This document shows positions 53,264-62,597 of a DNA stretch of 64,000 nt, in pieces. Made by a program: the position numbers and the translations under genes. The notes beneath the pieces were generated by a model. The model saw only the letters and a program-made list of their open reading frames with translations. It searched no databases and had not been told where the DNA came from. Position 1 is the first letter of the stretch, and every line of letters begins with the position of its first letter. Location: the NCBI RefSeq assembly GCF_014636095.1, contig NZ_BMDV01000001.1:186001-250000 (forward strand), read 5' to 3'. The DNA is from Acinetobacter modestus (lineage in GTDB: Bacteria; Pseudomonadota; Gammaproteobacteria; Pseudomonadales; Moraxellaceae).

Positions 53264-53278
53264 GCAGTATCCATGCCA
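53264..53278 (-). promoter_or_regulatory. Sigma-54 type promoter for the small ORF / NikR-like / binding-protein genes
   Basis: On the minus strand, CTGGCATGGATACTGCAT: GG and GC are 10 bases apart as needed. The -12 half is CTGC instead of TTGC, one change from consensus. Start of transcription would be near 53252. Confidence 0.6.
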
Positions 53279-53335
53279 GTTTTCACGCTGTTTTTGATGA
53301 GTAAATCATTTAAAAAAGATGAAAAATGCACATAA

Positions 53336-53367
53336 AAAAAGCCCTAAGTTTCATCATAGGGCTTTTT
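53336..53367 (-). terminator. Intrinsic terminator after the guanidine carboxylase gene
   Basis: AAAAAGCCCTA and TAGGGCTTTTT form an 11-bp stem with a 10-base loop, 23 bases past the carboxylase stop. Confidence 0.9.
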
Positions 53368-53389
53368 CTGCATCATAAATTTTGTGATT

Positions 53390-56300
53390 TTATGCTGGCG
53401 CAAGAGTAAACAAAGCTTGCCCTGTTTTTACCGTCTGTGCTTTATCAATCAGAATGGTATCAACTTTCATTTTTGCTGGTGCGATGATGGGAATCTCGAT
53501 TTTCATAGCTTCAATCACAGCAAGGATTTCGCCCTCCTCGATGATATCACCCACTGAACACTCAATTTTCCAAACTGATCCCGGCATGTGTGATTCCACG
53601 AGCATCCCACCATCTGGAATACTAATTTCAGTATCATCAATCAAAATATCGATCTGATCCGAGACATATTCAGCTAGCCCCGCTTCATGCCATCTTTGTC
53701 TTTCAGCTTCAAAATTAGATTGCTGAACTTGTTTGAACGCGCCAATACTTTGTTCATTCTCTTTTAGAAATGCATTGTAATCTTTAAGGTTCAAAACACC
53801 TTCTTCAATGCGTAACTTTAAACGACCCGCTTTAAATGATTCACGCATTTCTAACAGTTCTTGTTCAGATACTTCATAGAATCGAATCTGATCAAAGAAT
53901 CGTAATAGCCACGGTTTATTTTGTTCAAAATTAGGATTTTGACGATAACGGCTCCAAACCTGTGTCGTTCGCCCAACAAACTGATAACCACCCGGTCCTT
54001 CCATGCCATACACACACATATATGCACCACCGATACCAACTGCATTTTCAGGTGTCCATGTACGTGCTGGATTATATTTTGTCGTCACCAAACGATGTCT
54101 AGGATCTAAAGGTGTTGCTACAGGTGCGCCAAGGTAAACATCACCTAGCCCCATCACGAGATATGACGTGTTATACACCACATCTTTAACGGCTTGCTTC
54201 GATTCCAAACCATTAATACGGCGAATAAACTCAATATTATCAGGGCACCATGGAGCATCGGGTCTTACCAGTTGCGTATATTTTTCAGTGGCAAGTTGCG
54301 TTTGAGAGTCTTCCCAAGCGAGTGGCAAATATACCGTTCTCGATGCAACCTGCATGTTTTCTATGTCTGGTAACTCACTTTCGGCAGCCTGCAATAATTT
54401 CAATAATTCAAGCTGATCTAAAATTGTTGAATCAAAATGAATTTGTAAAGATCGAATGCCCGGTGTTAGATCAATGATGCCTTTTATATTTTGTTGTTGA
54501 ACCCACTGCATCAAAGCATGAATACGGAATCTCAGATTTAAGTCTAAAACCAGTTCTCCGTATTCAACTAATAAATAATGATTCCCAGCAGGTCGATACG
54601 TTACTTTAGGTTTATCCTCAGCTTGTTCTAAGGTCGCCAAGACAGCATTTGCTAATGTAATTTCTTCTGATTCAATTTGTGGCTGATAATTTAACTTTGC
54701 CGTAGTTTCATCCGCCATTGAAGCTTGATAACGCTGTTCTAAGCGTTGTGCTTGCACGTAACTCACAGGGATAAACTTAACTTTATCTCCTGCTTTTAAC
54801 TGTCCAAGCTTCCATAATTCAGAATTTATAACCACAGCAGGACACACAAATCCACCTAAACTTGGGCCATCAGGTCCTAAAATAATCGGCATATCCCCTG
54901 TAAAATCAATTGCACCGATTGCATAAGCGTTATCATGGATATTCGAAGGATGTAATCCTGCCTCTCCACCATCAATACGAGCCCATTCAGGTTTAGGTCC
55001 AATTAAGCGAACCCCTGTACGACTTGAGTTGAAATGGATTTCCCACTCTTGCTCAAAAAACATAGAAATATCATTTTTGGTAAAAAAGTCAGGTGCTCCA
55101 TGTGGGCCATACATCACCGCAATTTCCCAGTTAGTTTGAAATATCGGTATTTGTTCTGGGTTTAAGGAGACTGATTCTGTCTGCTCCAATGCAAATATTG
55201 GCAACATATCTCCAATAAGTAAATTTCTACCTGCATGACCTCCAAATTGCCCTAACGTAAATGTCGCTAAACTGCCTAAATATTCAGGAACATTAAAGCC
55301 CCCTTTTATTCCAATATAACTTCGGCAACCCGTAACGACACGACCACATTTTAAAACTTGTCCTTTTGAAACATGGATCGTTGACCACATTGGAATAGCT
55401 TGACCATCTAAGCTGGCTTCCATGTCGCCACCCGTCAATACGATCTGGCTATTACAATGAAATTTCAGCGTCGGCCCTTGCAATGTGCACTCTAAACCAG
55501 CCGTGTTAAATGCATTACCAAGCAGTTGATTGGCTACATTCAAGCTTAATGCATCCATAGCTCCCGAAGGTGGAACACCGACGTCCCAATACCCTAATCG
55601 CCCCGTTACATCTTGGATGGCTGTTTGAATACCTGCCTGTAACACTTCTATTTTTTGTGTTTTCCATGCAAAAGTATTTAAAAAACGTGTTGTTTGCGTG
55701 CCTTGCTTAAACGTTTCAGAATCAATAATTTCCTGTAAGTATTCTAGGTTTGTTTCAACCCCTGCAATCTCAGTAACACTTAGGCTATTTTGCATCGCCA
55801 ATATTGCATGATCACGGTCTTTGGATGTCACAATAATTTTAGCGATCATTGGGTCATAAAAAGAGGAAACGTTTGATCCCGTTTCAACCCAAGTTTCTAC
55901 ACGAGCGGCTGGATCAAATGCAACATTCGTCAATAAGCCTGCACTCGGTTGGAAATTTTTAATTGGATCTTCAGCATATAATCTGACCTGAATAGAATGC
56001 CCTGAAGATTGCAATTTTTGCTTGGGTGCTTCCCAATCGCCACTTGCTAAGGTCACCATCCATTCTACTAAATCAACGCCATACACTTGTTCAGTTACAC
56101 CATGCTCAACTTGTAAGCGTGTATTAACCTCCAAGAAATAAAACGCTTGACTATCGGTGTCCATGACAAATTCAACTGTACCCGCTGAACGATATTGCAC
56201 AGATTCCATCAGTTGAATTGCAACATTTTGAATATATTGACGTTGCTGATCATCTAAATGGGGTGCTGGCGTTTCTTCAATCACCTTTTGATTACGACGC

Positions 56301-56992
56301 TGAACTGAACAATCACGCTCACCGAGAGCAATGACATTTCCTTTGCCATCACCAAAAATTTGAACTTCGATATGACGTGCATTTTGAACAAATTTTTCTA
56401 AATACAATCCTGCATCTTTGAAATTGGCTTGTGCAAGATAGGAGACCGTTTGATAAGCATCTTTCAATTCGGTTTCATTCCAAACCAAACGCATCCCAAT
56501 ACCGCCACCACCAGCAGTACTCTTGAGCATAACAGGATAACCAATTAAATCTGCTTGTTGAATCGCATCCGCTTGATCAAGCAATAATTGACTACCGGGC
56601 AATAAAGGTACATTGTTTTGAATTGCTAATTCGCGAGCGGTATGTTTAAGACCAAAATCAAGCATTTGCTGGGCAGTTGGTCCAATAAAAACAATTCCAT
56701 TTTTCTCACATAATTCACTAAAAGCCGCATTTTCTGATAAAAAACCATAACCCGGATGAATCGCTTCGGCATCTGATGCTTTTGCAGCAGCCAGAATCTT
56801 ATCAATATTTAAATAGCTTTCTTGCGCAGATGAAGGACCAATAAAAATCGCTTCATCTGCTAATGTGACGTGTAAAGAATCTCGATCTGCTTCTGAGTAG
56901 ACTGCAACAGATTGAATACCTAATTTTTTTAATGTACGGATGACTCGACACGCAATCGCTCCACGATTGGCGATTAATACTTTATTAAACAT
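53390..56992 (-). CDS. Biotin-dependent guanidine carboxylase (urea-carboxylase family)
   Basis: Carboxylates guanidine to carboxyguanidine using ATP and bicarbonate. Proteins of this kind were long named urea carboxylase; guanidine is the preferred substrate of those controlled by the guanidine-I riboswitch, as here. The 1200-residue protein has an N-terminal biotin carboxylase (residues 1-450; IANRGAIACRVIRTLKKLG, ATP loop KSTAGGGGIGMR, FLEVNTRLQVEHGVTE), a carboxyltransferase made of a KipA-like part (about 460-775; PGVPPSG-type DVGVPPSGAMD) and a KipI-like part (about 815-1020), and a C-terminal biotinyl domain with the biotin Lys1164 in IEAMKIE. Start is the ATG at 56992 after GAGGGGCGAATT; an upstream GTG-type frame is rejected. 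Third gene of the riboswitch operon. Confidence 0.93.
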   Translation of the reverse strand: MFNKVLIANRGAIACRVIRTLKKLGIQSVAVYSEADRDSLHVTLADEAIFIGPSSAQESYLNIDKILAAAKASDAEAIHPGYGFLSENAAFSELCEKNGIVFIGPTAQQMLDFGLKHTARELAIQNNVPLLPGSQLLLDQADAIQQADLIGYPVMLKSTAGGGGIGMRLVWNETELKDAYQTVSYLAQANFKDAGLYLEKFVQNARHIEVQIFGDGKGNVIALGERDCSVQRRNQKVIEETPAPHLDDQQRQYIQNVAIQLMESVQYRSAGTVEFVMDTDSQAFYFLEVNTRLQVEHGVTEQVYGVDLVEWMVTLASGDWEAPKQKLQSSGHSIQVRLYAEDPIKNFQPSAGLLTNVAFDPAARVETWVETGSNVSSFYDPMIAKIIVTSKDRDHAILAMQNSLSVTEIAGVETNLEYLQEIIDSETFKQGTQTTRFLNTFAWKTQKIEVLQAGIQTAIQDVTGRLGYWDVGVPPSGAMDALSLNVANQLLGNAFNTAGLECTLQGPTLKFHCNSQIVLTGGDMEASLDGQAIPMWSTIHVSKGQVLKCGRVVTGCRSYIGIKGGFNVPEYLGSLATFTLGQFGGHAGRNLLIGDMLPIFALEQTESVSLNPEQIPIFQTNWEIAVMYGPHGAPDFFTKNDISMFFEQEWEIHFNSSRTGVRLIGPKPEWARIDGGEAGLHPSNIHDNAYAIGAIDFTGDMPIILGPDGPSLGGFVCPAVVINSELWKLGQLKAGDKVKFIPVSYVQAQRLEQRYQASMADETTAKLNYQPQIESEEITLANAVLATLEQAEDKPKVTYRPAGNHYLLVEYGELVLDLNLRFRIHALMQWVQQQNIKGIIDLTPGIRSLQIHFDSTILDQLELLKLLQAAESELPDIENMQVASRTVYLPLAWEDSQTQLATEKYTQLVRPDAPWCPDNIEFIRRINGLESKQAVKDVVYNTSYLVMGLGDVYLGAPVATPLDPRHRLVTTKYNPARTWTPENAVGIGGAYMCVYGMEGPGGYQFVGRTTQVWSRYRQNPNFEQNKPWLLRFFDQIRFYEVSEQELLEMRESFKAGRLKLRIEEGVLNLKDYNAFLKENEQSIGAFKQVQQSNFEAERQRWHEAGLAEYVSDQIDILIDDTEISIPDGGMLVESHMPGSVWKIECSVGDIIEEGEILAVIEAMKIEIPIIAPAKMKVDTILIDKAQTVKTGQALFTLAPA

Positions 56993-57002
56993 AATTCGCC
57001 CC

Positions 57003-57647
57003 TCAAGCTTCACGTACAATTAATTGAATTTTTGTCGGATTGTAGGCATTACATGGATTATTCAATTGTGGGCAATTTGAAATTAAAACAATCAAATCCA
57101 TCTCTGCTTGCAGCTCTACATATTTCCCTGCTGCTGATACGCCATCTTCAAACTTTAAATTTCCTTCGGTGGTTACAGGAACATTCATAAAGAAGTTAAT
57201 GTTTGGACCAATATGACTGACGTTCAGTTGATGTTTTTTTGCAATCGGATGCTGAGCTAAGGCATACATAAAATTATTGCGGCAACTATGCATTGGATAC
57301 TTATCATGTGCATAGCGCACCGTATTACTTTCACATGAACACGCCCCACCCAATGTGTCGTGTCTACCACAGTTATCATCTACAATAACCGCTATGGGAC
57401 GAGCATAATTACTAAATAGCACTGTGCCTTTTTCGAGATAAATTTGTTGATTTTGCGCTAGTGTGTCTGTGGCACTATATCGTTCATCTGGATTTTCTGC
57501 GCTGATAAATAAAGTATCAACAGCTTGATTACCTTCTAAATCTACAATTCTAAAATACTGTCCTTTTTTAACCTCGCACATCCACGCTTCACCTGCTGGG
57601 CATACTTCATCAAGGACTGCTTTTTCGAGTTTTTGTAATGCTGACAT
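57003..57647 (-). CDS. Carboxyguanidine deiminase subunit (DUF1989; urea-carboxylase-associated protein)
   Basis: With the product of the next gene upstream it forms carboxyguanidine deiminase (CgdAB), which converts carboxyguanidine to allophanate and ammonia. The 214-residue DUF1989 protein has EAWMCEVKKGQYFRIVDLEGN, QAVDTLFISAENP, the cysteine/histidine cluster NCGRHDTLGGACSCESN around residue 95-110 (likely metal and active-site region), and HIGPNINFFMNVPV. The start at 57647 follows TTGGAGAACTAAG; the longer frame overlaps the neighbouring gene. It ends 10 bases before the carboxylase ATG. Which of the two is CgdA and which CgdB I cannot state with certainty. Confidence 0.88.
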   Translation of the reverse strand: MSALQKLEKAVLDEVCPAGEAWMCEVKKGQYFRIVDLEGNQAVDTLFISAENPDERYSATDTLAQNQQIYLEKGTVLFSNYARPIAVIVDDNCGRHDTLGGACSCESNTVRYAHDKYPMHSCRNNFMYALAQHPIAKKHQLNVSHIGPNINFFMNVPVTTEGNLKFEDGVSAAGKYVELQAEMDLIVLISNCPQLNNPCNAYNPTKIQLIVREA

Positions 57648-57663
57648 CTTAGTTCTCCAATCC

Positions 57664-58401
57664 TTAATTTGATAATGCGTAATAGCGTTTATTGTTGGCA
57701 AAACCACGTTGATTTTGCGGACATGAGTCTTTGCAAATATCAATTTCGGTTAGAGGATTGGCTTTAAATAATCGCAGCTGAATATCAGCAGGTTGATAAG
57801 TTTCTGCTTGATCTAACGGATGTAGTGCCGCAGAAAGAAAGACCAAACAATCCATCTCAAAGCGTAACTCTATTATTTGATGACTATTATCATTTTTGAG
57901 ATAAGTTAATTTTCCATTATCATCAGGTTGAACCTTAGAAAATAAATTAACTGTGGCTGTCAAATCAGCTTGTCTTAAGCCAAATTTGGTTAGCTCAACC
58001 AATAAACTGTCTAATCCATTCTGAAACATATCATTACGTGCTTGTTGGAAATTTTGCTTTCCATATTTTTTTTCAATCTGTGCTGCTGTACTTGGGCCAC
58101 AAAAAACATCATTCCAACCGTGATCATCTTTTACAATAGATGCCATTACCCGACCTAAATCTGAATATAAAACATGTCCAGTTGACAAAAATGCGGTGTG
58201 CTGTGCCTTTAAGCTGTCTGGCATATTAAAACGTTCTAGTTTTTCTTCCGCATTTACGCAAAACAAAGCAAGATTGGCATTTTCATTGAGTGCTTCGAGC
58301 TGTAAAACAGTCCCTCTTTGAATGCGACCAGACCAATGATGTCCGCCCGGTAATTTTTCATCCCAAAGTATTTTATTGTCGTGATAAGACGATTGATTCA
58401 T
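57664..58401 (-). CDS. Carboxyguanidine deiminase subunit (DUF1989; urea-carboxylase-associated protein)
   Basis: A 245-residue DUF1989 protein, first gene of the riboswitch-controlled operon. Family features: PGGHHWSGRIQRGTVLQLEA, NANLALFCVNAEE, GHVLYSDLGRVMASIVKDD and the FCGPSTA segment. It lacks the dense Cys/His cluster of its partner, as expected for a non-equivalent pair in a heteromer. AAGAGGTGTGTT ahead of the ATG is the ribosome site and lies at the end of the riboswitch expression platform. Sixteen bases separate it from the next gene. Confidence 0.88.
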   Translation of the reverse strand: MNQSSYHDNKILWDEKLPGGHHWSGRIQRGTVLQLEALNENANLALFCVNAEEKLERFNMPDSLKAQHTAFLSTGHVLYSDLGRVMASIVKDDHGWNDVFCGPSTAAQIEKKYGKQNFQQARNDMFQNGLDSLLVELTKFGLRQADLTATVNLFSKVQPDDNGKLTYLKNDNSHQIIELRFEMDCLVFLSAALHPLDQAETYQPADIQLRLFKANPLTEIDICKDSCPQNQRGFANNKRYYALSN

Positions 58402-58437
58402 AACACACCTCTTGCGGATAATTTAACCTCGTAATGG

Positions 58438-58541
58438 CAAAATGCCTGATCTCCCGGGCTTTTATCCCTCCGTGTAGTTCTATCGAACCGTTATCTCTCG
58501 GACCAGTCATGTTGATCAACATCGGAACCCTAGACAACTTT
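58438..58541 (-). ncRNA. Guanidine-I (ykkC) riboswitch
   Basis: On the minus strand the conserved blocks of the class appear in order: CTAGGGTTCCG (58533-58523), a variable hairpin closed by the palindrome ATGTTGATCAACAT, ACTGGTCCGAGAG, a second variable stem (ACGGTTCGATAGAAC), then ACACGGAGGGATAAAAGCCC and GGGAGA. This aptamer binds guanidinium and turns gene expression on. Downstream lies GGCATTTTGCC and a G/A-rich run before the ribosome site, which may form the expression platform. Its presence fixes guanidine, not urea, as the inducer of the carboxylase operon. Confidence 0.95.
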
Positions 58542-58559
58542 TAACTATATTTAGATGAA

Positions 58560-58574
58560 GCAAAAGACATGCCA
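58560..58574 (-). promoter_or_regulatory. Sigma-54 type promoter for the riboswitch-carboxylase operon
   Basis: On the minus strand TTGGCATGTCTTTTGCTT: GG and GC are exactly 10 bases apart and both halves match TTGGCA and TTGC. The expected start, near 58548, lies just before the riboswitch. About 80 bases upstream (58654-58659) is GCACCA, half of an NtrC-type site, with a poor second half. Confidence 0.8.
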
Positions 58575-58714
58575 AATAAGTATTACTATTTTTCATATTC
58601 GTAATACTTATTTGATCATTTTTAGGGATGATTTAAGAAAATAGATAAAAATTAGCACCAATATGATGCTTTGGAAGAAAATACTTAATTGGGAATTTTT
58701 AGAAAGTTTGAATA

Positions 58715-58743
58715 AAAAAAAGCGCCTGACGGCGCTTTTTTTA
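58715..58743 (-). terminator. Intrinsic terminator after glyA
   Basis: AAAAAAGCGCC and GGCGCTTTTTT with loop TGAC, 11 bases after the glyA stop codon. Confidence 0.92.
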
Positions 58744-58753
58744 AATATACAAA

Positions 58754-60010
58754 TTAATTTGCATATACAGGGAATTTAGCACAAACCGTTTCAACTTTAG
58801 CTTTAACATCAGCGATAACTTTTTCATCACCTTTGCTATCGATAATGTCAGCGATCCAACCTGCAAGTTCACGAACTTCAGCTTCACCAAAACCACGAGT
58901 TGTTACAGCTGGCGTACCAATACGAATACCAGAAGTCACGAATGGAGAACGTGGATCATTTGGAACAGCGTTTTTGTTTACTGTGATATGAGCAGCGCCT
59001 AACCATGCATCAGCGTCTTTACCCGTTACATCTTCTTGTTTAATTAAAGATAATAAGAATAAATGGTTATCAGTACCACCAGATACAACATCATAACCAC
59101 GAGCAATGAATACTTCAGCCATTGCTTGAGCATTCTTAACAACTTGCTGTTGGTAAGTTTTATATTCAGGTGCCATAGCTTCTTTAAAACAGATTGCTTT
59201 AGCAGCAATTGCGTGCATTAAAGGACCACCTTGGTTACCTGGGAATACAGCTGATTGAAGTTTCTTCTCGATTTCTTCGTTTGCTTTCGCAAGAATTAAA
59301 CCAGAACGTGGACCACGAAGTGTTTTATGTGTAGTCGTTGTCGTTACATCAGCAATTTGAACTGGGTTTGGATACACACCAGCAGCAACTAAACCAGCAA
59401 CATGCGCCATATCAACAAAAAGGTAAGCACCAACTTTATCCGCGATATCACGGAAACGTTGCCAATCTACAACACGGCTATAAGCAGAGAAACCAGCTAC
59501 GATCATACGTGGCTTATGTTCTAAAGCTAAACGCTCAACTTCTTCATAATCGATTTCACCTGTTTCAGGGTTTAAACCGTACTGGATCGCATTATAAGTT
59601 TTACCAGAGAAGCTAACCTTAGCACCATGAGTCAAGTGACCACCGTGAGCCAAGCTCATACCTAATACTGTATCACCAGGATTAAGAAGCGCTAAGTAAA
59701 CTGCTGAGTTTGCTTGTGAGCCTGCGTGTGGTTGTACGTTTGCATAATCTGCACCAAACAACTCTTTTGCACGGTCAATTGCAAGTTGCTCGATAACGTC
59801 AACATATTCACAACCGCCATAATAGCGTTTGCCCGGATAGCCTTCTGCATATTTGTTAGTAAGTTTTGAGCCTTGAGCTTCCATTACAGCTGGTGAGCAA
59901 TAGTTTTCAGAAGCAATTAACTCGATGTGAGCTTCTTGGCGGTCGCCTTCAGAAGCGATCGCTTGAGCTAATTCTGGATCAAATTCAGCAATAGAGATAT
60001 TGGCAAACAT
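58754..60010 (-). CDS. glyA: Serine hydroxymethyltransferase
   Basis: PLP enzyme interconverting serine and glycine with tetrahydrofolate, the main one-carbon source. The 418-residue protein has [54 protein letters not shown], and the PLP lysine in [14 protein letters not shown] near residue 229, then [12 protein letters not shown]. Full length. The gene is alone; AGGACCCTCCGCT precedes the ATG. Confidence 0.97.
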   Translation of the reverse strand: MFANISIAEFDPELAQAIASEGDRQEAHIELIASENYCSPAVMEAQGSKLTNKYAEGYPGKRYYGGCEYVDVIEQLAIDRAKELFGADYANVQPHAGSQANSAVYLALLNPGDTVLGMSLAHGGHLTHGAKVSFSGKTYNAIQYGLNPETGEIDYEEVERLALEHKPRMIVAGFSAYSRVVDWQRFRDIADKVGAYLFVDMAHVAGLVAAGVYPNPVQIADVTTTTTHKTLRGPRSGLILAKANEEIEKKLQSAVFPGNQGGPLMHAIAAKAICFKEAMAPEYKTYQQQVVKNAQAMAEVFIARGYDVVSGGTDNHLFLLSLIKQEDVTGKDADAWLGAAHITVNKNAVPNDPRSPFVTSGIRIGTPAVTTRGFGEAEVRELAGWIADIIDSKGDEKVIADVKAKVETVCAKFPVYAN

Positions 60011-60206
60011 TAGCGGAGGGTCCTATAAATTAGGGCTTTTAAGCCGTGCTAAAGATTGGTGCGAATTATAGCATGAAGTTTGCTGTTACAGAGCTTGATA
60101 TTTATTTAATTATTCGTGAATTTCACTCACATTTCACTAATAATTTTATTCTCCTAGAGTTAATTAATTCCTTTTATCTAATTTTAATATTTCTATTGAG
60201 AATCGC

Positions 60207-60241
60207 ACAGCTCAAACCCTGAAAAAATAGGGTTGAGCTGT
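60207..60241. other. Hairpin downstream of the truncated hydrolase
   Basis: ACAGCTCAAACCCT and AGGGTTGAGCTGT pair over 13 bp with one bulged A and an eight-base loop. No T run on either strand, so its role as a terminator is uncertain. Confidence 0.45.
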
Positions 60242-60251
60242 ATGTTATTGC

Positions 60252-60743
60252 TTATTGATTGATGATTTGATTGGATGGCAGGAGCACATTAACATCATTC
60301 ACGATATTTCCAATATTTGTGGAATATGCTGTTGTATGATCCCATTCTCCGACTCTGTAATTAGAACTAGGAATTGCAGTTCCTACAGATTTAGCTGAGT
60401 TAACCAAAAAATCAGTCACAGGTTTAGGTACTGTTTTGTCTAATGTCCCTTGGTAAATAATAATTGGAGTCGACACTTTTTTCTGCAAAGGTTGAGAATC
60501 TGTGGCTAAAAAACTTGTAACACTTGGAATTGACATAAAGTTAGTTTTTGTACGTGGGTAACCCTCAAGAGTCTTATTTTTGTCTAAATAAATCCCCATT
60601 GCATTACCTAAATTCTGACCTAAAGCCTGATAGCAAACTGAATTTTCTGAAGAAGTCTCAGCTGTTGCTGCTATTTCATCTGTTGGAGAATTAAAGACAT
60701 CACTAAATTTTAAGCTTGGATACTGATTTCTTAAACTAGCTAA
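60252..60743 (-). pseudogene. C-terminal remnant of a secreted alpha/beta hydrolase (lipase-like)
   Basis: The frame is open from 60743 but has no start codon until an ATG at 60599, and the 5' part of the gene is missing. The remaining 163 residues contain the last part of an alpha/beta hydrolase: the strand and turn IIIYQGTLDKTVPKPVTDFLV, where the Asp is the probable catalytic acid, and a His in GEWDHTTAYS as the probable catalytic base. The preceding PTDEIAATAE and CYQALGQNL belong to the lid region. The nucleophile Ser is lost with the N-terminus, so this cannot be active. Resembles secretory lipases of the LIP type. Confidence 0.7.
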
Positions 60744-60889
60744 TCAATGATATTCATAGTTCTCAACGATTCATACGAAATTTATTAAGGTTATTACATC
60801 CACAAGAATTACGCCTATTACGAAATTGTTTCAAGTATTTTTTTTATATCCTTTTATGTTTGCTTTTTATTTACGCAATACATCACTAA
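60740..60889 (+). pseudogene. C-terminal remnant of another gene, ending in a membrane helix
   Basis: An open frame of 49 codons without start begins at 60740, exactly where the hydrolase remnant begins on the other strand. It reads IHSSQRFIRNLLRLLHPQEL then a hydrophobic CFKYFFYILLCLLFIYAI before the stop at 60887. It looks like the tail of a membrane-anchored protein. The parent gene is not identified. Confidence 0.4.
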
Positions 60890-60996
60890 TTTATTTAAAA
60901 TCCAATCAATATACGCATGATTAAGCACAGCTCATCCTAAATTTCTTGTAAGATACAAAGTCTGAGAGACTATCCTACCCAATTAGGTTCAACTTT

Positions 60997-61689
60997 ATGC
61001 AAGCCATTATTTTAGATACGGAAACACATACATTAAATGGTTTGCCTATAGAAATTGCTTACGCGCCAATTGAAATTGAGCGTGGAAAGCTAAGCTTAGA
61101 CAAGAAAAAGATTTTTGATCAGCTGTATCAAGTTGGTCAACCTATCTCTTATGCCGCGATGGCAGTACATCACATATTAGAATCAGATCTAGCTGATCAA
61201 CCTTTTTACAGTGAGTTCCGCCTGCCTGAACAAACCCAGTATATTATTGGTCATAACGTTGATTACGATATTACAGCTATTGCAAAGTGTGGCGTAGATA
61301 CATCAAAAATTAAGCCAATTTGCACCTTAGCACTTGCACGTCGTGTTTGGGAAAATGCGGAAGCACATAATATTTCAGCCTTAATTTATCTCATCTCAAA
61401 AGGGAGTGATAAAGCTAGAGAAATGCTCAAAGGTGCTCATAGAGCTGATGCTGACATTATTTTAACGGCTAATATTTTGATGCATATCATTCATCAATTA
61501 AACATTGAAAACATTGAACAGCTTTATATAGCTTCAGAAGAAGCTCGTATTCCGAAGAGTATTACTTTTGGTAAACACAAAGGTACTGCGATTCAAGATC
61601 TTCCAGCGGATTATATCCAATGGCTTTTACGCCAAGACGATCTTGATCTCTATTTACGTAAGGCATTGGAAACAAAATTAGTTAGATAA
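60997..61689 (+). CDS. DEDD-type 3'-5' exonuclease (ExoX-like)
   Basis: A 230-residue nuclease of the DnaQ superfamily. Exo I is LDTETHT with the Asp-Glu pair at residue 7, Exo II is IIGHNVDYDI near residue 88, Exo III is HRADAD near residue 148. The C-terminal part (TFGKHKGTAIQDLPADYIQWLL) is a DUF3820-type module often fused to such exonucleases. The protein resembles exodeoxyribonuclease X rather than the epsilon subunit. Cellular role likely DNA repair or nucleic-acid turnover; exact substrate unknown. Confidence 0.87.
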   Translation: MQAIILDTETHTLNGLPIEIAYAPIEIERGKLSLDKKKIFDQLYQVGQPISYAAMAVHHILESDLADQPFYSEFRLPEQTQYIIGHNVDYDITAIAKCGVDTSKIKPICTLALARRVWENAEAHNISALIYLISKGSDKAREMLKGAHRADADIILTANILMHIIHQLNIENIEQLYIASEEARIPKSITFGKHKGTAIQDLPADYIQWLLRQDDLDLYLRKALETKLVR

Positions 61690-61829
61690 GCCCTCTTAGA
61701 AAATCTTTTAAATTATTTTCCAATCATTTTAATCAAGACAATGATATTTAATAAATTGTTAACATTATTGTCATTTTTTAACCTTATCTTAATCCTCATG
61801 CTAGATCTTGGGCTTGTGGGGATTAAGAA

Positions 61830-62402
61830 ATGTCTAATTTTTTTAAAACGGAACTCGGGCAAAATGCCCTGCAACAACGTGATAGTGCTTTAACTGCACG
61901 GCAGCGTCGTTTATTGCTTTTGATTGATCATGAAGATTTTCAAGAACTTGATCATGGATATAAAGAAAGAATAGCACCTACAGAATTAGTTCAACAACTG
62001 ATTGATATGGGCTTATTAGCACATCAACAACCCGAATCCATACATATTGAAGAAGAGGTTACAACAGCAGACAATAATACTTCTACAGCAATCCCACATA
62101 TTCAACCAGATCAAAATAAAAATATATTTAACCCAACAGAAAATTTAGAAGCAGAAAATATTACGTTAGAAAAACTTCCTTTTGTTGAAATTCAACAAGT
62201 TATGATTCAAACCTTAACAACGTACTGTGGTTTGATGGCGCGACCATTGATACAAAAAATACAGATGATCAAGAACCTACAGCAATTAAAAGCTTGCCAA
62301 ATGCAATGGATTACTTTTCTACAAGAATCAAGAATTCCTCCAGCACAATTGAATCAAACATTAAAGTTGATTAATTATTCAGTACAGCATTTGCAAACAT
62401 GA
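61830..62402 (+). CDS. Hypothetical protein with N-terminal Arg-rich helix
   Basis: A 190-residue soluble protein. The N-terminal 60 residues (LTARQRRLLLLIDHEDFQEL, PTELVQQLIDMGLL) look like a small helical domain of a kind seen in Acinetobacter regulators, followed by an acidic, low-complexity linker (residues 65-110) and a helical C-terminal domain (VEIQQVMIQTLTTYCGLMAR, KIQMIKNLQQLKACQMQWI). No family name can be given. Start ATG is preceded by GGGGATTAAGAA. Confidence 0.75.
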   Translation: MSNFFKTELGQNALQQRDSALTARQRRLLLLIDHEDFQELDHGYKERIAPTELVQQLIDMGLLAHQQPESIHIEEEVTTADNNTSTAIPHIQPDQNKNIFNPTENLEAENITLEKLPFVEIQQVMIQTLTTYCGLMARPLIQKIQMIKNLQQLKACQMQWITFLQESRIPPAQLNQTLKLINYSVQHLQT

Positions 62403-62521
62403 TTTAAATATTTTGGCAATTAAGGTTCAAAATCGTTGTTTTAATAAACAATAGATCATATTGATTACGTCTTTATGTTTACCTCTATGTATTTTTTGCC
62501 TATGATGTGCCACACATGTAT

Positions 62522-62597
62522 GCGCTCATAGCTCAACTGGATAGAGTACAGGTCTCCGAAGCCTGTGGCGTGGGTTCGAGTCCCGCTGAGCGCACCA
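62522..62597 (+). tRNA. tRNA-Arg (anticodon CCG)
   Basis: A 76-base tRNA with CCA encoded. Acceptor stem GCGCTCA/TGAGCGC, D arm with AACTGGATA loop, anticodon stem CAGGT/GCCTG around loop CTCCGAA giving anticodon CCG (reads CGG), and T arm GTGGG/CCCGC with loop TTCGAGT. Preceded by an AT-rich promoter region. Confidence 0.97.

Noticed and set aside
53390-56992. Urea carboxylase annotation
   Set aside because: The guanidine-I riboswitch and the two deiminase subunits in the same operon point to guanidine as substrate; the urea name is historical.
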